From Sphingopyxis sp. (GTDB lineage: Bacteria; Pseudomonadota; Alphaproteobacteria; Sphingomonadales; Sphingomonadaceae), in assembly GCF_025869345.1 (NCBI RefSeq), contig NZ_JAOZVW010000138.1, forward strand, positions 79,119-143,118: 64,000 nucleotides of DNA, written 5' to 3'. The translations under genes were made by a program, and so were the position numbers. Below are positions 43,743 to 51,871 of this stretch, piece after piece. Below the pieces are notes generated by a model. That model made no database searches and was not told the DNA's origin. It saw only the letters and a list, made by a program, of their open reading frames with translations. The number at the start of each line of letters is the position of its first letter. Positions within the stretch are counted from its first letter, which is position 1.

Positions 43743-45356
43743 TTACCAGAAATCGGCGGGTTCGACGCCCATGTCATCGAGCATCACGCGCGCCGTGATC
43801 GTGCCCGCCGCCGAAATGCCGCCACCGGGGTGGCAATGGGGGCCGGTCATGTAGAGGCCCTCGACCGGCGAACGATAATGGGCGTAGCCGGGGAAGGGGC
43901 GGAAGGCGCCGAGCTGCGCGGCGATGCGCTCGCCGCCGTTGGTCGTGCCGTCGACGAAGCTGGGGTTCGCATCCTCCAGCGTCTGGCGATGCTGGACGTA
44001 TAGGCCCAGGATCGTCTGATCGTTGATGTTCGGCGCATATTGCTGGAGCTTGGGGATCAGCACATTGCGCGCATAATCCTCGCCGATCTCGTCCCAGGTC
44101 CGCCCGTCCGCCAGCCAGTTGGAAACATAGGTATCGACGATCAGCGTATGCTTGCCCTCCGGCGCGCGCGTCGGGTCGAGCTTCGTCCAGCACGCCGACC
44201 ACAGGAAAGGATCGCTCGGCGGCTTGCCGGTCGCGATCTCGGCATAGAAGTTGATCATCTGTTCCATCGAATCGACGATCCGGTGGAAGGGACAGGCGCT
44301 CATGTCGGCGCCGTTCAGAAACTCGGGTGCCTCCGACAGCGCGAGCTGCGCGCGGCAGATGCTGATCTTGCCGAAGGAAAAGCTGCGGACCATCGCGGCA
44401 AAGCCGGGTTCCAGATGCTCCTCGCCGACGAACTTGAGAAAGGTCTGCTTGGGTTCGAGCGCGGACACCACCGCGCGGCGCGCGCGAATGATGCTGCCGT
44501 CTTCCAGCCGGACGCCCGCCGCGCGGCCATCTTCGATCAGGAAACCCGCGATCGGCGCTTCGCGGCGCACCGTGCCGCCCTTCGCTTCGACGAAGCGCGC
44601 CATCGCGTTCGGCAACTCCATGCTGCCGCCTTCGGGAATGGCCTGCCCGTAATAATGGATGGCCGGGATCATGATATAGAAGGACTGTCCCGCACCCTCC
44701 TGGTCGGGCAGGATCTGGGGTGCGAGCGCCCAGTTCAGCATCACCGCCTTGACGAAGTCATTCTCGAAATTCGTCTCGACCCAGGCGCGCGCCGACATCG
44801 AGAATTCGCGCAGCCGGCGCAGCCCGACCTCGCTCGTCTCGAGCGCGCTGGCGAGCGCCGAGGGGGCGGCGGGCGGCGAGAAAAAGGCCTTGATGAACCC
44901 TTCGCGCACCTGCTCGAAATCGGCATAGACCGCCCGGTAACGATCGGCGTCCTTCTGCGAATAGGCGGCGATCGAGGCGCAGGTCTTGTCGATCGACTTG
45001 TAGATGACGATGCCGGGGCCGCCGTTCTTGTCGGGGTGGCCGGTGATATGGTCGGTCGGCTCGATATATTTGAGCCCCATCTGCTCGAGCTCGGGCCGGA
45101 TTTCCTTGAAATCGGGATTGCACTGGATCCAGACGTGCGACGAACCGTAAAGATCGTGCTTGAAGCCGGGCAGGGTCACTTCGCGGGTGACGGCGCCGCC
45201 GCCCACCCAGGGGTTGCGCTCGACGACGCAGACATGCAGTCCCTTGCGCGCGAGCGTCGCGGCGCAGGCCAGCCCGTTCACGCCGCCGCCCGCGATCACG
45301 ACATCATATTCCGCTTCTGCCATCGTCTGTGCTGCCTCGTTCGTATCGCTGTTCAT
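43743..45356 (-). CDS. Phytoene-desaturase-like FAD oxidoreductase
   Basis: This 537-residue flavoprotein has an N-terminal Rossmann FAD motif (VVIAGGGVNGLACAATLARKG) and the second element VVERNPWVGGGAVTRE. The C-terminal FAD-binding segment is GLYMTGPHCHPGGGISAAG, as in COG1233 carotenoid-desaturase/isomerase relatives. No carotenoid genes are nearby, so it probably oxidises a different, hydrophobic substrate. It heads a leftward operon with the nitrilase-family gene. Its promoter region holds ATTAG boxes at 45401-45427 and is shared with the divergent SDR. Confidence 0.87.
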   Translation of the reverse strand: MNSDTNEAAQTMAEAEYDVVIAGGGVNGLACAATLARKGLHVCVVERNPWVGGGAVTREVTLPGFKHDLYGSSHVWIQCNPDFKEIRPELEQMGLKYIEPTDHITGHPDKNGGPGIVIYKSIDKTCASIAAYSQKDADRYRAVYADFEQVREGFIKAFFSPPAAPSALASALETSEVGLRRLREFSMSARAWVETNFENDFVKAVMLNWALAPQILPDQEGAGQSFYIMIPAIHYYGQAIPEGGSMELPNAMARFVEAKGGTVRREAPIAGFLIEDGRAAGVRLEDGSIIRARRAVVSALEPKQTFLKFVGEEHLEPGFAAMVRSFSFGKISICRAQLALSEAPEFLNGADMSACPFHRIVDSMEQMINFYAEIATGKPPSDPFLWSACWTKLDPTRAPEGKHTLIVDTYVSNWLADGRTWDEIGEDYARNVLIPKLQQYAPNINDQTILGLYVQHRQTLEDANPSFVDGTTNGGERIAAQLGAFRPFPGYAHYRSPVEGLYMTGPHCHPGGGISAAGTITARVMLDDMGVEPADFW

Positions 45357-45400
45357 TCGGGGATCGGCGCAACGGTAGAGCGGCGGCGGCAGACTGAAAA

Positions 45401-45427
45401 ATTAGGCTCCCTCACGGGGGGGATTAG
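45401..45427. promoter_or_regulatory. Two ATTAG boxes in the flavoprotein/SDR divergent promoter
   Basis: ATTAG occurs at 45401-45405 and 45423-45427 as direct repeats 22 bases apart, i.e. CTAAT on the other strand. The second is followed by CAATTGTC, also found downstream of the box at 33365. It is a candidate binding region of the GcvA-like LysR protein. Confidence 0.5.
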
Positions 45428-45510
45428 CAATTGTCATCCGACGTTTTGAGCGTACCGCCCTATGAAAGTGGCGGGTGCGGCCGCAGACCGCCCGCAGGGA
45501 AAGGGAATGG

Positions 45511-46230
45511 ATGTCGACGGTATTGATCAGCGGAGCGTCGCGTGGATTGGGGCAGGCGCTGGCCGGTGCCTTTCGGGACACCGGGGCTTCGGTGTTTTCG
45601 GGCGCGCGCGAGGCGACGGGCCCGAATGATATCGAACTGAACGTCCGTTCGATCCCTAGCTGCGAAGAGGCGGTCCGGCGGGTCGTTGCGGTGGATCGCG
45701 GCATCGATGTTCTGGTCAACAATGCCGGCGTCCATCTGGGCGGTCCGGTGACATCGCTCGATCAGGATGCGTTCAAGGAAACGCTCGACGTCAATCTGCT
45801 CGGTGCCTGGCGCCTGACCAAGGCGGCGGTGCCGCACATGCGGCGCGGCGGAACGATCGCGATGATCTCCTCGCTCTCCGGTCTCGTCGGCCTGCCCGAT
45901 GACGGCGCCTATGCCGCCAGCAAATTTGCGCTCGAAGGCCTGAGCCAGAGCCTCGCCGCCGAAGTGGCGCCGCTCGGTCTGCGCGTCCTGATTTTCGAGC
46001 CGGGCAGGGTCGCGACCGAATTCGCCGGCGTGACCGATGGGCTCGCGCCCGAGATCGCCGCGCGCGACATCGCCGATGCGATCCGCCGCCGCGACACCCC
46101 GTTTCGCAACCCGATCGGCGCCGATGCGGCCCGCGTGTTCGAGGCGCTCGATGTCGATCGCGGCGAACGGTCGGAGGCTCTGGTCCGCGCGGTCACGGGA
46201 TGCGGCTGGCAGCCGCGGCCGGGCGAATAG
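45511..46230 (+). CDS. Short-chain dehydrogenase/reductase
   Basis: This 239-residue SDR has SGASRGLG for cofactor binding, NNAGV, a catalytic Ser in MISSLSG and YAASK. The start MSTVLISG was chosen because AGGGAAAGGG precedes it; an upstream GTG extension is less likely. The substrate is unknown. It is divergent from the flavoprotein operon and 30 bases upstream of a DUF819 membrane protein, so the pair probably forms one unit under the same LysR-type boxes. Confidence 0.9.
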   Translation: MSTVLISGASRGLGQALAGAFRDTGASVFSGAREATGPNDIELNVRSIPSCEEAVRRVVAVDRGIDVLVNNAGVHLGGPVTSLDQDAFKETLDVNLLGAWRLTKAAVPHMRRGGTIAMISSLSGLVGLPDDGAYAASKFALEGLSQSLAAEVAPLGLRVLIFEPGRVATEFAGVTDGLAPEIAARDIADAIRRRDTPFRNPIGADAARVFEALDVDRGERSEALVRAVTGCGWQPRPGE

Positions 46231-46260
46231 ACGGCCGGGAACAAGGATAGGGCAGGCGGT

Positions 46261-47388
46261 ATGTCGTTGATCGCATCGGATAATCATGCAGCCTTGTTGA
46301 CGGTGCTGCTGACGCTCGTTTTCGTCGGCCTCTGGAGCGAGCGGAATCGCATCGCTTCCAAAATCCCCGCCGTCGTCTGGGTTCTCGGCGGCGGCGTGCT
46401 GCTGTCCAACCTGGAACTGATTCCGCATCAGGCGCCGGCCTATGACTTCATCGGCGGGATCGTCATGCCGATCGCCATTCCGCTGTTGCTGTTCAAGGCG
46501 ACCTTCACGCGCATTCTCGGTGAAAGCGGCCGCGTCCTGCCATTGTTCTTCATCGGCGCGGTCGGTGTTTGCATTGGTGCGATCGTCGCCGACTTGCTGA
46601 TCGACCTCGGCCAATATGGCCCGCACATCGCCGCCACATACGCCGCGGCCTGGATCGGCGGCATGACCGACATGGTGGCGATGGCCGAGATCACCGACCT
46701 GCCGCCCGACGTTTTCGCCGTCGCGGTCAGCGCCAGCGCGCCGGTCAGCATCATCGGGCTGATGATCCTTGTATCGCTGCCCAATATCGGATTTGTCCGG
46801 CGCTTTCTTCCTTCACCGATCGTCGATGCCCAGGCCGAAGCGACGGCGGCGGTGGAGGACGCGCGGCCCGAACTCGATCTCGTACACATCAGCTTTGCGC
46901 TCGCGCTGAGCGCCGCGATCTGCTGGGCCAGCGCCTGGATCGCGCAGGCGACCGGATTCGGTCACTACAGCCTGTTCATCGTCACGCTGATCGCGGTCGC
47001 CATCGCCAATCTCTTCCCCGGGCCGATGCGGGCGCTGAAAGGCGATTTCGAACTCGGCATGTTCGTCATGTACATCTTTTTCGCGATGATAGGGGCGACG
47101 ACCGACATGACGGCCTTCGTGACGTCGGCGCCGGTCTATTTTGTCTTCGGGCTGGTCATCATCCTCGTGCATGTCGCTGTCGTCCTTGCAGCCGCAAAGC
47201 TGCTGCGGTCCGACCTTGCGGAGGCGATCATCGGCTCGGGCGCGAATATCGTCGGCGCCGCCGCCGCGGCCGGCATCGCTACCTCGAAGGGATGGAAGTC
47301 GCTGGTCACGCCAGCCATTGCAACCGGCATGCTGGGCAAGGCGATCGCCAATTTCTTTGGCGTCGCCGTGTTTCAACTGTTGCATTGA
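46261..47388 (+). CDS. DUF819 family integral membrane protein
   Basis: This 375-residue protein has about ten or eleven hydrophobic segments and a duplicated transporter-like layout. Landmarks are FIGGIVMPIAIPLLLFK, the conserved AAWIGGMTDMVA and, near the end, GSGANIVGAAAAAGIATSKGW. DUF819 members are uncharacterised and resemble sodium-coupled or carboxylate carriers. With the SDR it may import or export a metabolite of the surrounding catabolic genes. No ligand can be assigned. Confidence 0.85.
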   Translation: MSLIASDNHAALLTVLLTLVFVGLWSERNRIASKIPAVVWVLGGGVLLSNLELIPHQAPAYDFIGGIVMPIAIPLLLFKATFTRILGESGRVLPLFFIGAVGVCIGAIVADLLIDLGQYGPHIAATYAAAWIGGMTDMVAMAEITDLPPDVFAVAVSASAPVSIIGLMILVSLPNIGFVRRFLPSPIVDAQAEATAAVEDARPELDLVHISFALALSAAICWASAWIAQATGFGHYSLFIVTLIAVAIANLFPGPMRALKGDFELGMFVMYIFFAMIGATTDMTAFVTSAPVYFVFGLVIILVHVAVVLAAAKLLRSDLAEAIIGSGANIVGAAAAAGIATSKGWKSLVTPAIATGMLGKAIANFFGVAVFQLLH

Positions 47389-47463
47389 GGATATGAAGTT
47401 TATTCGCGGCTCGGTTCAGGAATGCGAGCTAGCCGATTTCCGCGGCTCGCTTCGCGCGTTATG

Positions 47464-47646
47464 TCAATCGCTCAACGACGATGTGATTGATGCAAAAAGC
47501 CCTGGCCGATCTTTATACGCGATGCCGAGCGCGGCTCCGCGGCGCTGAAGCATATGGTCATTGGCGTGGGCCGCATTCCGCACTTCCGGAACGGTTTGGT
47601 CATAGCCGGCCTGGTCGCCGCACTCGATGGTCATGAACTTGGGCAT
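47464..47646 (-). pseudogene. Truncated YCII-like protein
   Basis: A 60-residue reading frame starts MPKFMTIECGDQAGYDQTV, like the beginning of small YCII-type proteins of sphingomonads (usually about 110 residues or more), and holds together to about HANDHMLQRRGAALGIA. It then diverges and stops early (…SSLSD). It is probably a decayed remnant. The 158 bases to the right hold no other gene. Nearby genes (frameshifted SDR, integrase relic) show similar decay. Confidence 0.5.
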
Positions 47647-47804
47647 CTGCAGTTCTTTTCGTCGAAATAACGTAACCGCAGCGAATTTCGAAAGTTCCCA
47701 CAGTAAGACCCTGCAACGTCCGCTCTGACCCGGTTCGAGCGAGAAACATACCTGTCTGAAATCGGCCAAAATCAATTGGTTCCGGTCGCCCGTTCGATTA
47801 CGGG

Positions 47805-48719
47805 CTAGGATCTCTCCGCCAGCGGCTCCATTTCGCGGATCAGATCGACGAGCAGGCGCAGCGCGGTCGGAACCTGGCGACGGCTTGGATAATAAGCGTG
47901 GAACCCGCTGCCCATCGACGCCCAATCGCCGAGCACGATCTTCAATGCTCCACTTTGGAGATGCGGACGCAGAACCGGCTCGGCGGCGTAGATGATGCCC
48001 ACCGCGCCGATCCCCAAGCCGATCGAGGCATGGCTCGCATCGACGGTCAGCGAGCCGGGCGTGGCGACGGCGACGGTCTCGGCGTCCTTCTCGAACTCCC
48101 ATTGGTAGAGTTGATCGTTGCCGAGCCTGATCTGTACGCAGCGATGGTGCTCCAGGTCGTGCGGGGTTTCGGGCGTCCCATGGCATTCAAGATAGCGCGG
48201 TGATGCTGCCGCAACCCAGAGGATGTCCGGCGACAGCCGCCTTGTGATCATGTCTTCCGGAACCGTGCCGCCATAGCGGATGCCGGCGTCGAACCCGCCG
48301 CCGATCACGTCGACCATGCGGTTGCTGACGCTGATGTCCACCGCGACCTCCGGGTAGCGCTCGACGAACACCGGCATCACCGGGTCGAGCAGCAACGGCA
48401 CGGCATCCTCGAGAACGTTGATCCGCACCCGTCCCGCCGGCGTGTCGCGGAAGCGGTTCAGATTCTCCGCGGCTTCGCCGACGGCCGCGAGCGGCCCTTC
48501 GATCGATGCCTTGAGTTCCTCGCCCGCGGCCGTGAGGGTGACGCTCCGGGTGGTCCTGTTCAACAATCTGACGCCGCGTCGTTCTTCGAGCGCCGCGATC
48601 GCGTGGCTCAGCGCCGAAGGCGTGACGCCCATTTCCGTTGCGGCGTGACGGAAGCTGCGATGCTTGGCGATCGCAAGAAAGTAAAGGAAGTCCGCGACAT
48701 CGGTTCGGCTGAGTTGCAT
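47805..48719 (-). CDS. LysR-family regulator
   Basis: This 304-residue regulator has a helix-turn-helix around FRHAATEMGVTPSALSHAIAAL and an effector domain with GGFDAGIRYGGTVPEDM, typical of the group controlling aldo-keto reductase/SDR operons. An upstream ATG at 48734 gives five more residues; neither has a clear ribosome site. It is divergent from the cupin-AKR-SDR genes and likely regulates them through the region 48735-48835. The effector is unknown. Confidence 0.92.
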   Translation of the reverse strand: MQLSRTDVADFLYFLAIAKHRSFRHAATEMGVTPSALSHAIAALEERRGVRLLNRTTRSVTLTAAGEELKASIEGPLAAVGEAAENLNRFRDTPAGRVRINVLEDAVPLLLDPVMPVFVERYPEVAVDISVSNRMVDVIGGGFDAGIRYGGTVPEDMITRRLSPDILWVAAASPRYLECHGTPETPHDLEHHRCVQIRLGNDQLYQWEFEKDAETVAVATPGSLTVDASHASIGLGIGAVGIIYAAEPVLRPHLQSGALKIVLGDWASMGSGFHAYYPSRRQVPTALRLLVDLIREMEPLAERS

Positions 48720-48835
48720 GGCACCGCATAGCATATTGGTGAGCCATGTTCAGTAGTTCATTGCGCGCGAGGGCGCTAATTCTTGTGAGGTCGATAGCTT
48801 AAATATCATCCTCCCCGCCGGGAGGCGAGATTGGA

Positions 48836-49333
48836 ATGGAGGCCATGATCAAACAGGCAATATCTGTCGCGGCCTCTACGCTCGGCGCGAGCAGCGCCTC
48901 TGCGCAGGAAGGAACAATGACAATGGAGATTACCCGCAAACACGACCTCAAGACGGTCGAAGGACCGGCGAACTATTTTACCGGCAAGGTGACCATCACC
49001 GGGCAGTTTCAGCGGCCTGACCCGTCGCGCGTCGGCGGCGCGATCGTGCATTTCGAGCCCGGTGCCCGCACCGCGTGGCACACGCACCCGGCGGGCCAGA
49101 CGCTCATCGTGATCGATGGTGTCGGCTGGACGCAGATCGAGGGCGGGCCGAAGCTGGAGTTCCACGCCGGCGACATTCTCTGGTGCCCCGCCGAGCACAA
49201 GCATTGGCACGGCGCGACGCCGCACGAGAGCATGACCCACATCGCCATTCAGGAATCGGTGAACGGCTCGCCGGTCACGTGGATGGAGAAGGTGACGGAC
49301 GCGCAATATCTCGCTCCGCTGGCGAAGGACTGA
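48836..49333 (+). CDS. Cupin-domain protein
   Basis: This 165-residue protein has one cupin barrel. Motif 1 includes WHTHPAGQT (two His of the metal site; the usual Glu is replaced), and motif 2 is HKHWHGATP. The short N-terminal stretch is signal-like ([17 protein letters not shown]). Ribosome site GGGAGG precedes the ATG. Such secreted cupins often sit with carboxymuconolactone decarboxylase-like or AKR genes under a LysR regulator, as here. Its catalytic role is unknown. Confidence 0.88.
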   Translation: MEAMIKQAISVAASTLGASSASAQEGTMTMEITRKHDLKTVEGPANYFTGKVTITGQFQRPDPSRVGGAIVHFEPGARTAWHTHPAGQTLIVIDGVGWTQIEGGPKLEFHAGDILWCPAEHKHWHGATPHESMTHIAIQESVNGSPVTWMEKVTDAQYLAPLAKD

Positions 49334-49337
49334 CCCC

Positions 49338-50225
49338 ATGATTTTGAACGAGACATTCCCGCTCGCCAGCGGTGTCGCCATCCCGAAGCTCGGGCTCGGC
49401 ACCTGGCGCATTTCAGACGATGATGTCGCACGCGTCGTGCGCGACGCCTTCCAGATCGGATACCGGCATATCGATACCGCGCAGGCCTATGGCAACGAAC
49501 GCGGCGTCGGCGAAGCTGTGTGCGATAGCGCTGCTCCCCGCGACGAGCTCTTCGTGACCACCAAGCTCGCCGCCGAGAGCAAGAGCTATGCCGATGCAGC
49601 GGACCGCATCGATGCCTCGCTTCGGACCCTCGGGCTCGATCATATCGACCTGATGCTGATCCACAGCCCGCAGCCGTGGGCCGAATTTCGCGAAGGCGGG
49701 CATTTCTTCGAGGGCAATCTCGAAGCATGGCGCGCGCTCGAAGATGCCTATCGTGCCGGCAAGCTCCGCGCGATCGGCGTTTCCAACTTCGAGCGGGCCG
49801 ATCTCGATAATCTGCTCGATCATGGCAGCGTTGCGCCGATGGTCAACCAGCTGCTGGCGCATGTCGGCAGCACGCCCTTCGACCTCATCGACTATTCGCG
49901 AAGCAAGGGTCTGCTCGTCCAGGCCTATTCGCCGGTGGCGCACGGCGCGGCGCTCGGCAACGCTGATCTTGGCAGGCTGGCCGATCGATATGGCGTCAGC
50001 ATCGCGCAGCTCTGCATCCGTTACTGCCTCCAGCTTGGCCTGCTGCCGCTGCCGAAGACAGCAACGGCCGCGCATATGCGCGAGAATGCTACGGTCGACT
50101 TCGTGATCTCGGACACGGACATGGCAGCGCTCATGACTGCCAAGGGCAGCGATTATGGCGAAGCCAGCGCTTTTCCGGTGTTCGGCAAGAAACGGCAGGT
50201 TGCCGGTGCGAATGAAAAGGACTGA
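49338..50225 (+). CDS. Aldo/keto reductase
   Basis: This 295-residue AKR has DTAQAYGNERGVG with the catalytic Tyr, VTTKLA with the Lys, and MLIHSPQ with the His; the NADPH-binding end is LPKTATAAHMRENA. It reduces a carbonyl, resembling bacterial 2,5-diketo-D-gluconate reductase-type AKRs. It lies four bases after the cupin. The downstream SDR is frameshifted, so the reductase may remain the only active redox gene of this small operon. Confidence 0.93.
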   Translation: MILNETFPLASGVAIPKLGLGTWRISDDDVARVVRDAFQIGYRHIDTAQAYGNERGVGEAVCDSAAPRDELFVTTKLAAESKSYADAADRIDASLRTLGLDHIDLMLIHSPQPWAEFREGGHFFEGNLEAWRALEDAYRAGKLRAIGVSNFERADLDNLLDHGSVAPMVNQLLAHVGSTPFDLIDYSRSKGLLVQAYSPVAHGAALGNADLGRLADRYGVSIAQLCIRYCLQLGLLPLPKTATAAHMRENATVDFVISDTDMAALMTAKGSDYGEASAFPVFGKKRQVAGANEKD

Positions 50226-50229
50226 ACCC

Positions 50230-50998
50230 GTGAATCCGGTCTATGATTTCAAAGGCCAGGTGGCGCTCGTCACCGGCGCGGCCAAGGGCATAGGGCTGGC
50301 TGCAGCACGCGCCTTCGCCGAAAGCGGTGCATCGGTGATGCTAGCCGATCTCGATGGCAAGCTTGCCGAACGCGAGGCGCAGCGGATCGTCGCGGATGGC
50401 GGCGCCGCGATCGGTGTGGGATGCGATGTCGCCGACGAGGCGCAGGTTGCGGCGATGGCGGATCGCGCGGTCGCCGAATATGGTCGGCTCGACATGGCGT
50501 TCAACAATGCGGGCATTCAGGTGCCCCCCATCGGATGCCGCGGATGAACCCATCGAAAGCTATGAGCGGGCCACCGCCGTCAACCAGCGCGGCGTCTGGG
50601 CCTGTATGAAGCACGAACTGCGCATCATGCGCGCGCAAGGCTCCGGCGCGATCGTGAATTGCTCCTCGCTCGGCGGGCTTGTCGGGCTTCCGGGACGCGC
50701 GGCGTATCATGGGACGAAACATGCCGTCATCGGCATGACCCGCAGCGCCGGCGTCGAATATGCGCCGCGCGGAATCCGTATCAATGCCGTCTGTCCGGGC
50801 ACCGTCGACACGCCGATGGTGCAGGAGATGCTGGGCGGGCAGTCCGATGCGATGGCCGAGATCATGAAACAGCAGCCGATCGGCCGTCTCGGGCGCGCCG
50901 AAGAGGTTGCCGCGGCCGTGCTCTGGCTCTGCAGTCCGGCCGCAAGTTTCGTCATCGGCGTCGCGCTGCCCGTGGACGGAGGCTTCACCGCACACTGA
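50230..50998 (+). pseudogene. Short-chain dehydrogenase with a frameshift
   Basis: The first part (GTG start, AAAGGA site upstream) reads a normal SDR N-terminus with VTGAAKGIGLAAARAFAESG and AFNNAGIQVPP. A run of six C (50524-50529) then shifts the frame, ending at IGCRG. Removing one C restores reading into DEPIESYERATAVNQRG and on through YHGTKHAV, ending at VDGGFTAH. Either the gene is inactivated or the run is a sequencing error. The whole enzyme would be about 255 residues. Confidence 0.78.
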
Positions 50999-51149
50999 CC
51001 CGGAGACGACGCGCGGTCCGTCGATATCCGGGAAGAGGCGCGCGTTTGATGCCTTTCCGAGGCTCCGTTTGCAACAATGGGGTTCCAATTACGGACTGTC
51101 TGAAATCATCGTGTCCCGAATGCGGTTCACGCCAATTTGTCAACGTCGC

Positions 51150-51281
51150 CTAGCAGTTGCCTTGCACGCCATCAGCACATTCTCCAACGGATTCAACGTC
51201 TTTTCCTGCGCCTTCAACTGTGTTGCAAGCAGACAGAACCAGTATTCCGCCAATTGCGAAAATTGTCAGAAGCTTTTTCAT
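51150..51281 (-). CDS. Entericidin-like small lipoprotein
   Basis: This 43-residue protein is too short for usual gene calls. It starts MKKLLTIFAIGGILVLSAC, with a signal peptide and lipobox (LSAC, Cys19), followed by NTVEGAGKDVESVGE, the pattern of entericidin EcnA/EcnB. A GGAGAG site precedes it. Entericidins are toxin/antidote lipoproteins of the cell envelope; solitary copies are common and their role is unclear. It is not coupled to any neighbour. Confidence 0.8.
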   Translation of the reverse strand: MKKLLTIFAIGGILVLSACNTVEGAGKDVESVGECADGVQGNC

Positions 51282-51579
51282 TGTCTCTCTCCAACGCGAG
51301 GGCGAACAGCCCTCCGTTTGAGACTACGGCTTTTCGCATCGATTGTTCCGCTGCGTCGGCTCACGCTAGCCGAAGCGTTCAAAATGACCGCCAGGCTGGG
51401 GGAGGGGAATGGAAGGGCTACTCGAATACAAGCGCGCAGACATTCGTTCGGCGCAAGAAGGCGGTTTCTCTCGGCTAAGGGCGTGGCGATCCGTCTTCCC
51501 CGCACAGAAATGATGAAGGTCAGCTTCGTCGCGAGGCTCGCCAAAAGCTGACCGGCCGCAATCGGCCAATCGGCGGCGA

Positions 51580-51791
51580 ATGGGCACGTTGCATAAGCGT
51601 ATGGCCGGCGGTCGGGATAAAGGGAGGGTGGTCCGCACGGCTGGCGCTCCGCCTTCTCGACGATCATGAATGAGCGAGCAGCCTTGCTGGAACGCGATGG
51701 CGACCGGCTGATGATCGACATGATACTTGTCTATGTACCGAAAGGCACCTTGCTCGACATTTATCGGAAAGGGGCTATTCCAACTCCTTAA
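51580..51791 (+). pseudogene. Relic of a P4-type tyrosine integrase (C-terminal part)
   Basis: Two overlapping frames read like the end of sphingomonad P4-family integrases. The first gives TLHKRMAGGRDKGRVV (from 51580). A frame change near 51630 then gives PHGWRSAFSTIMNERAA, with the His-x-x-Arg of the catalytic box, and GDRLMIDMILVYVPKGT. The normal LAHVPKG histidine is Tyr here, and the catalytic AYNRA tyrosine is lost. The rest of the gene is not found. The 298 bases to its left (51282-51579) hold nothing recognised. It marks past integration next to the RiPP genes. Confidence 0.62.
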
Positions 51792-51871
51792 CCGTTTATA
51801 TTTTGGAGTTGTCGGGCCCGCCATATTCTCCTTGTCGAGACGGCGCCGTTCCACCCGGTCCACAAAGCTTC

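Noticed and set aside
43743..45356. Carotenoid phytoene desaturase.
   Set aside because: No other carotenoid genes are present, and coupling to a nitrilase-family gene suggests another substrate.
51282..51579. Short open frames on both strands between the entericidin gene and the integrase relic.
   Set aside because: None has a ribosome site, a conserved motif or convincing composition.
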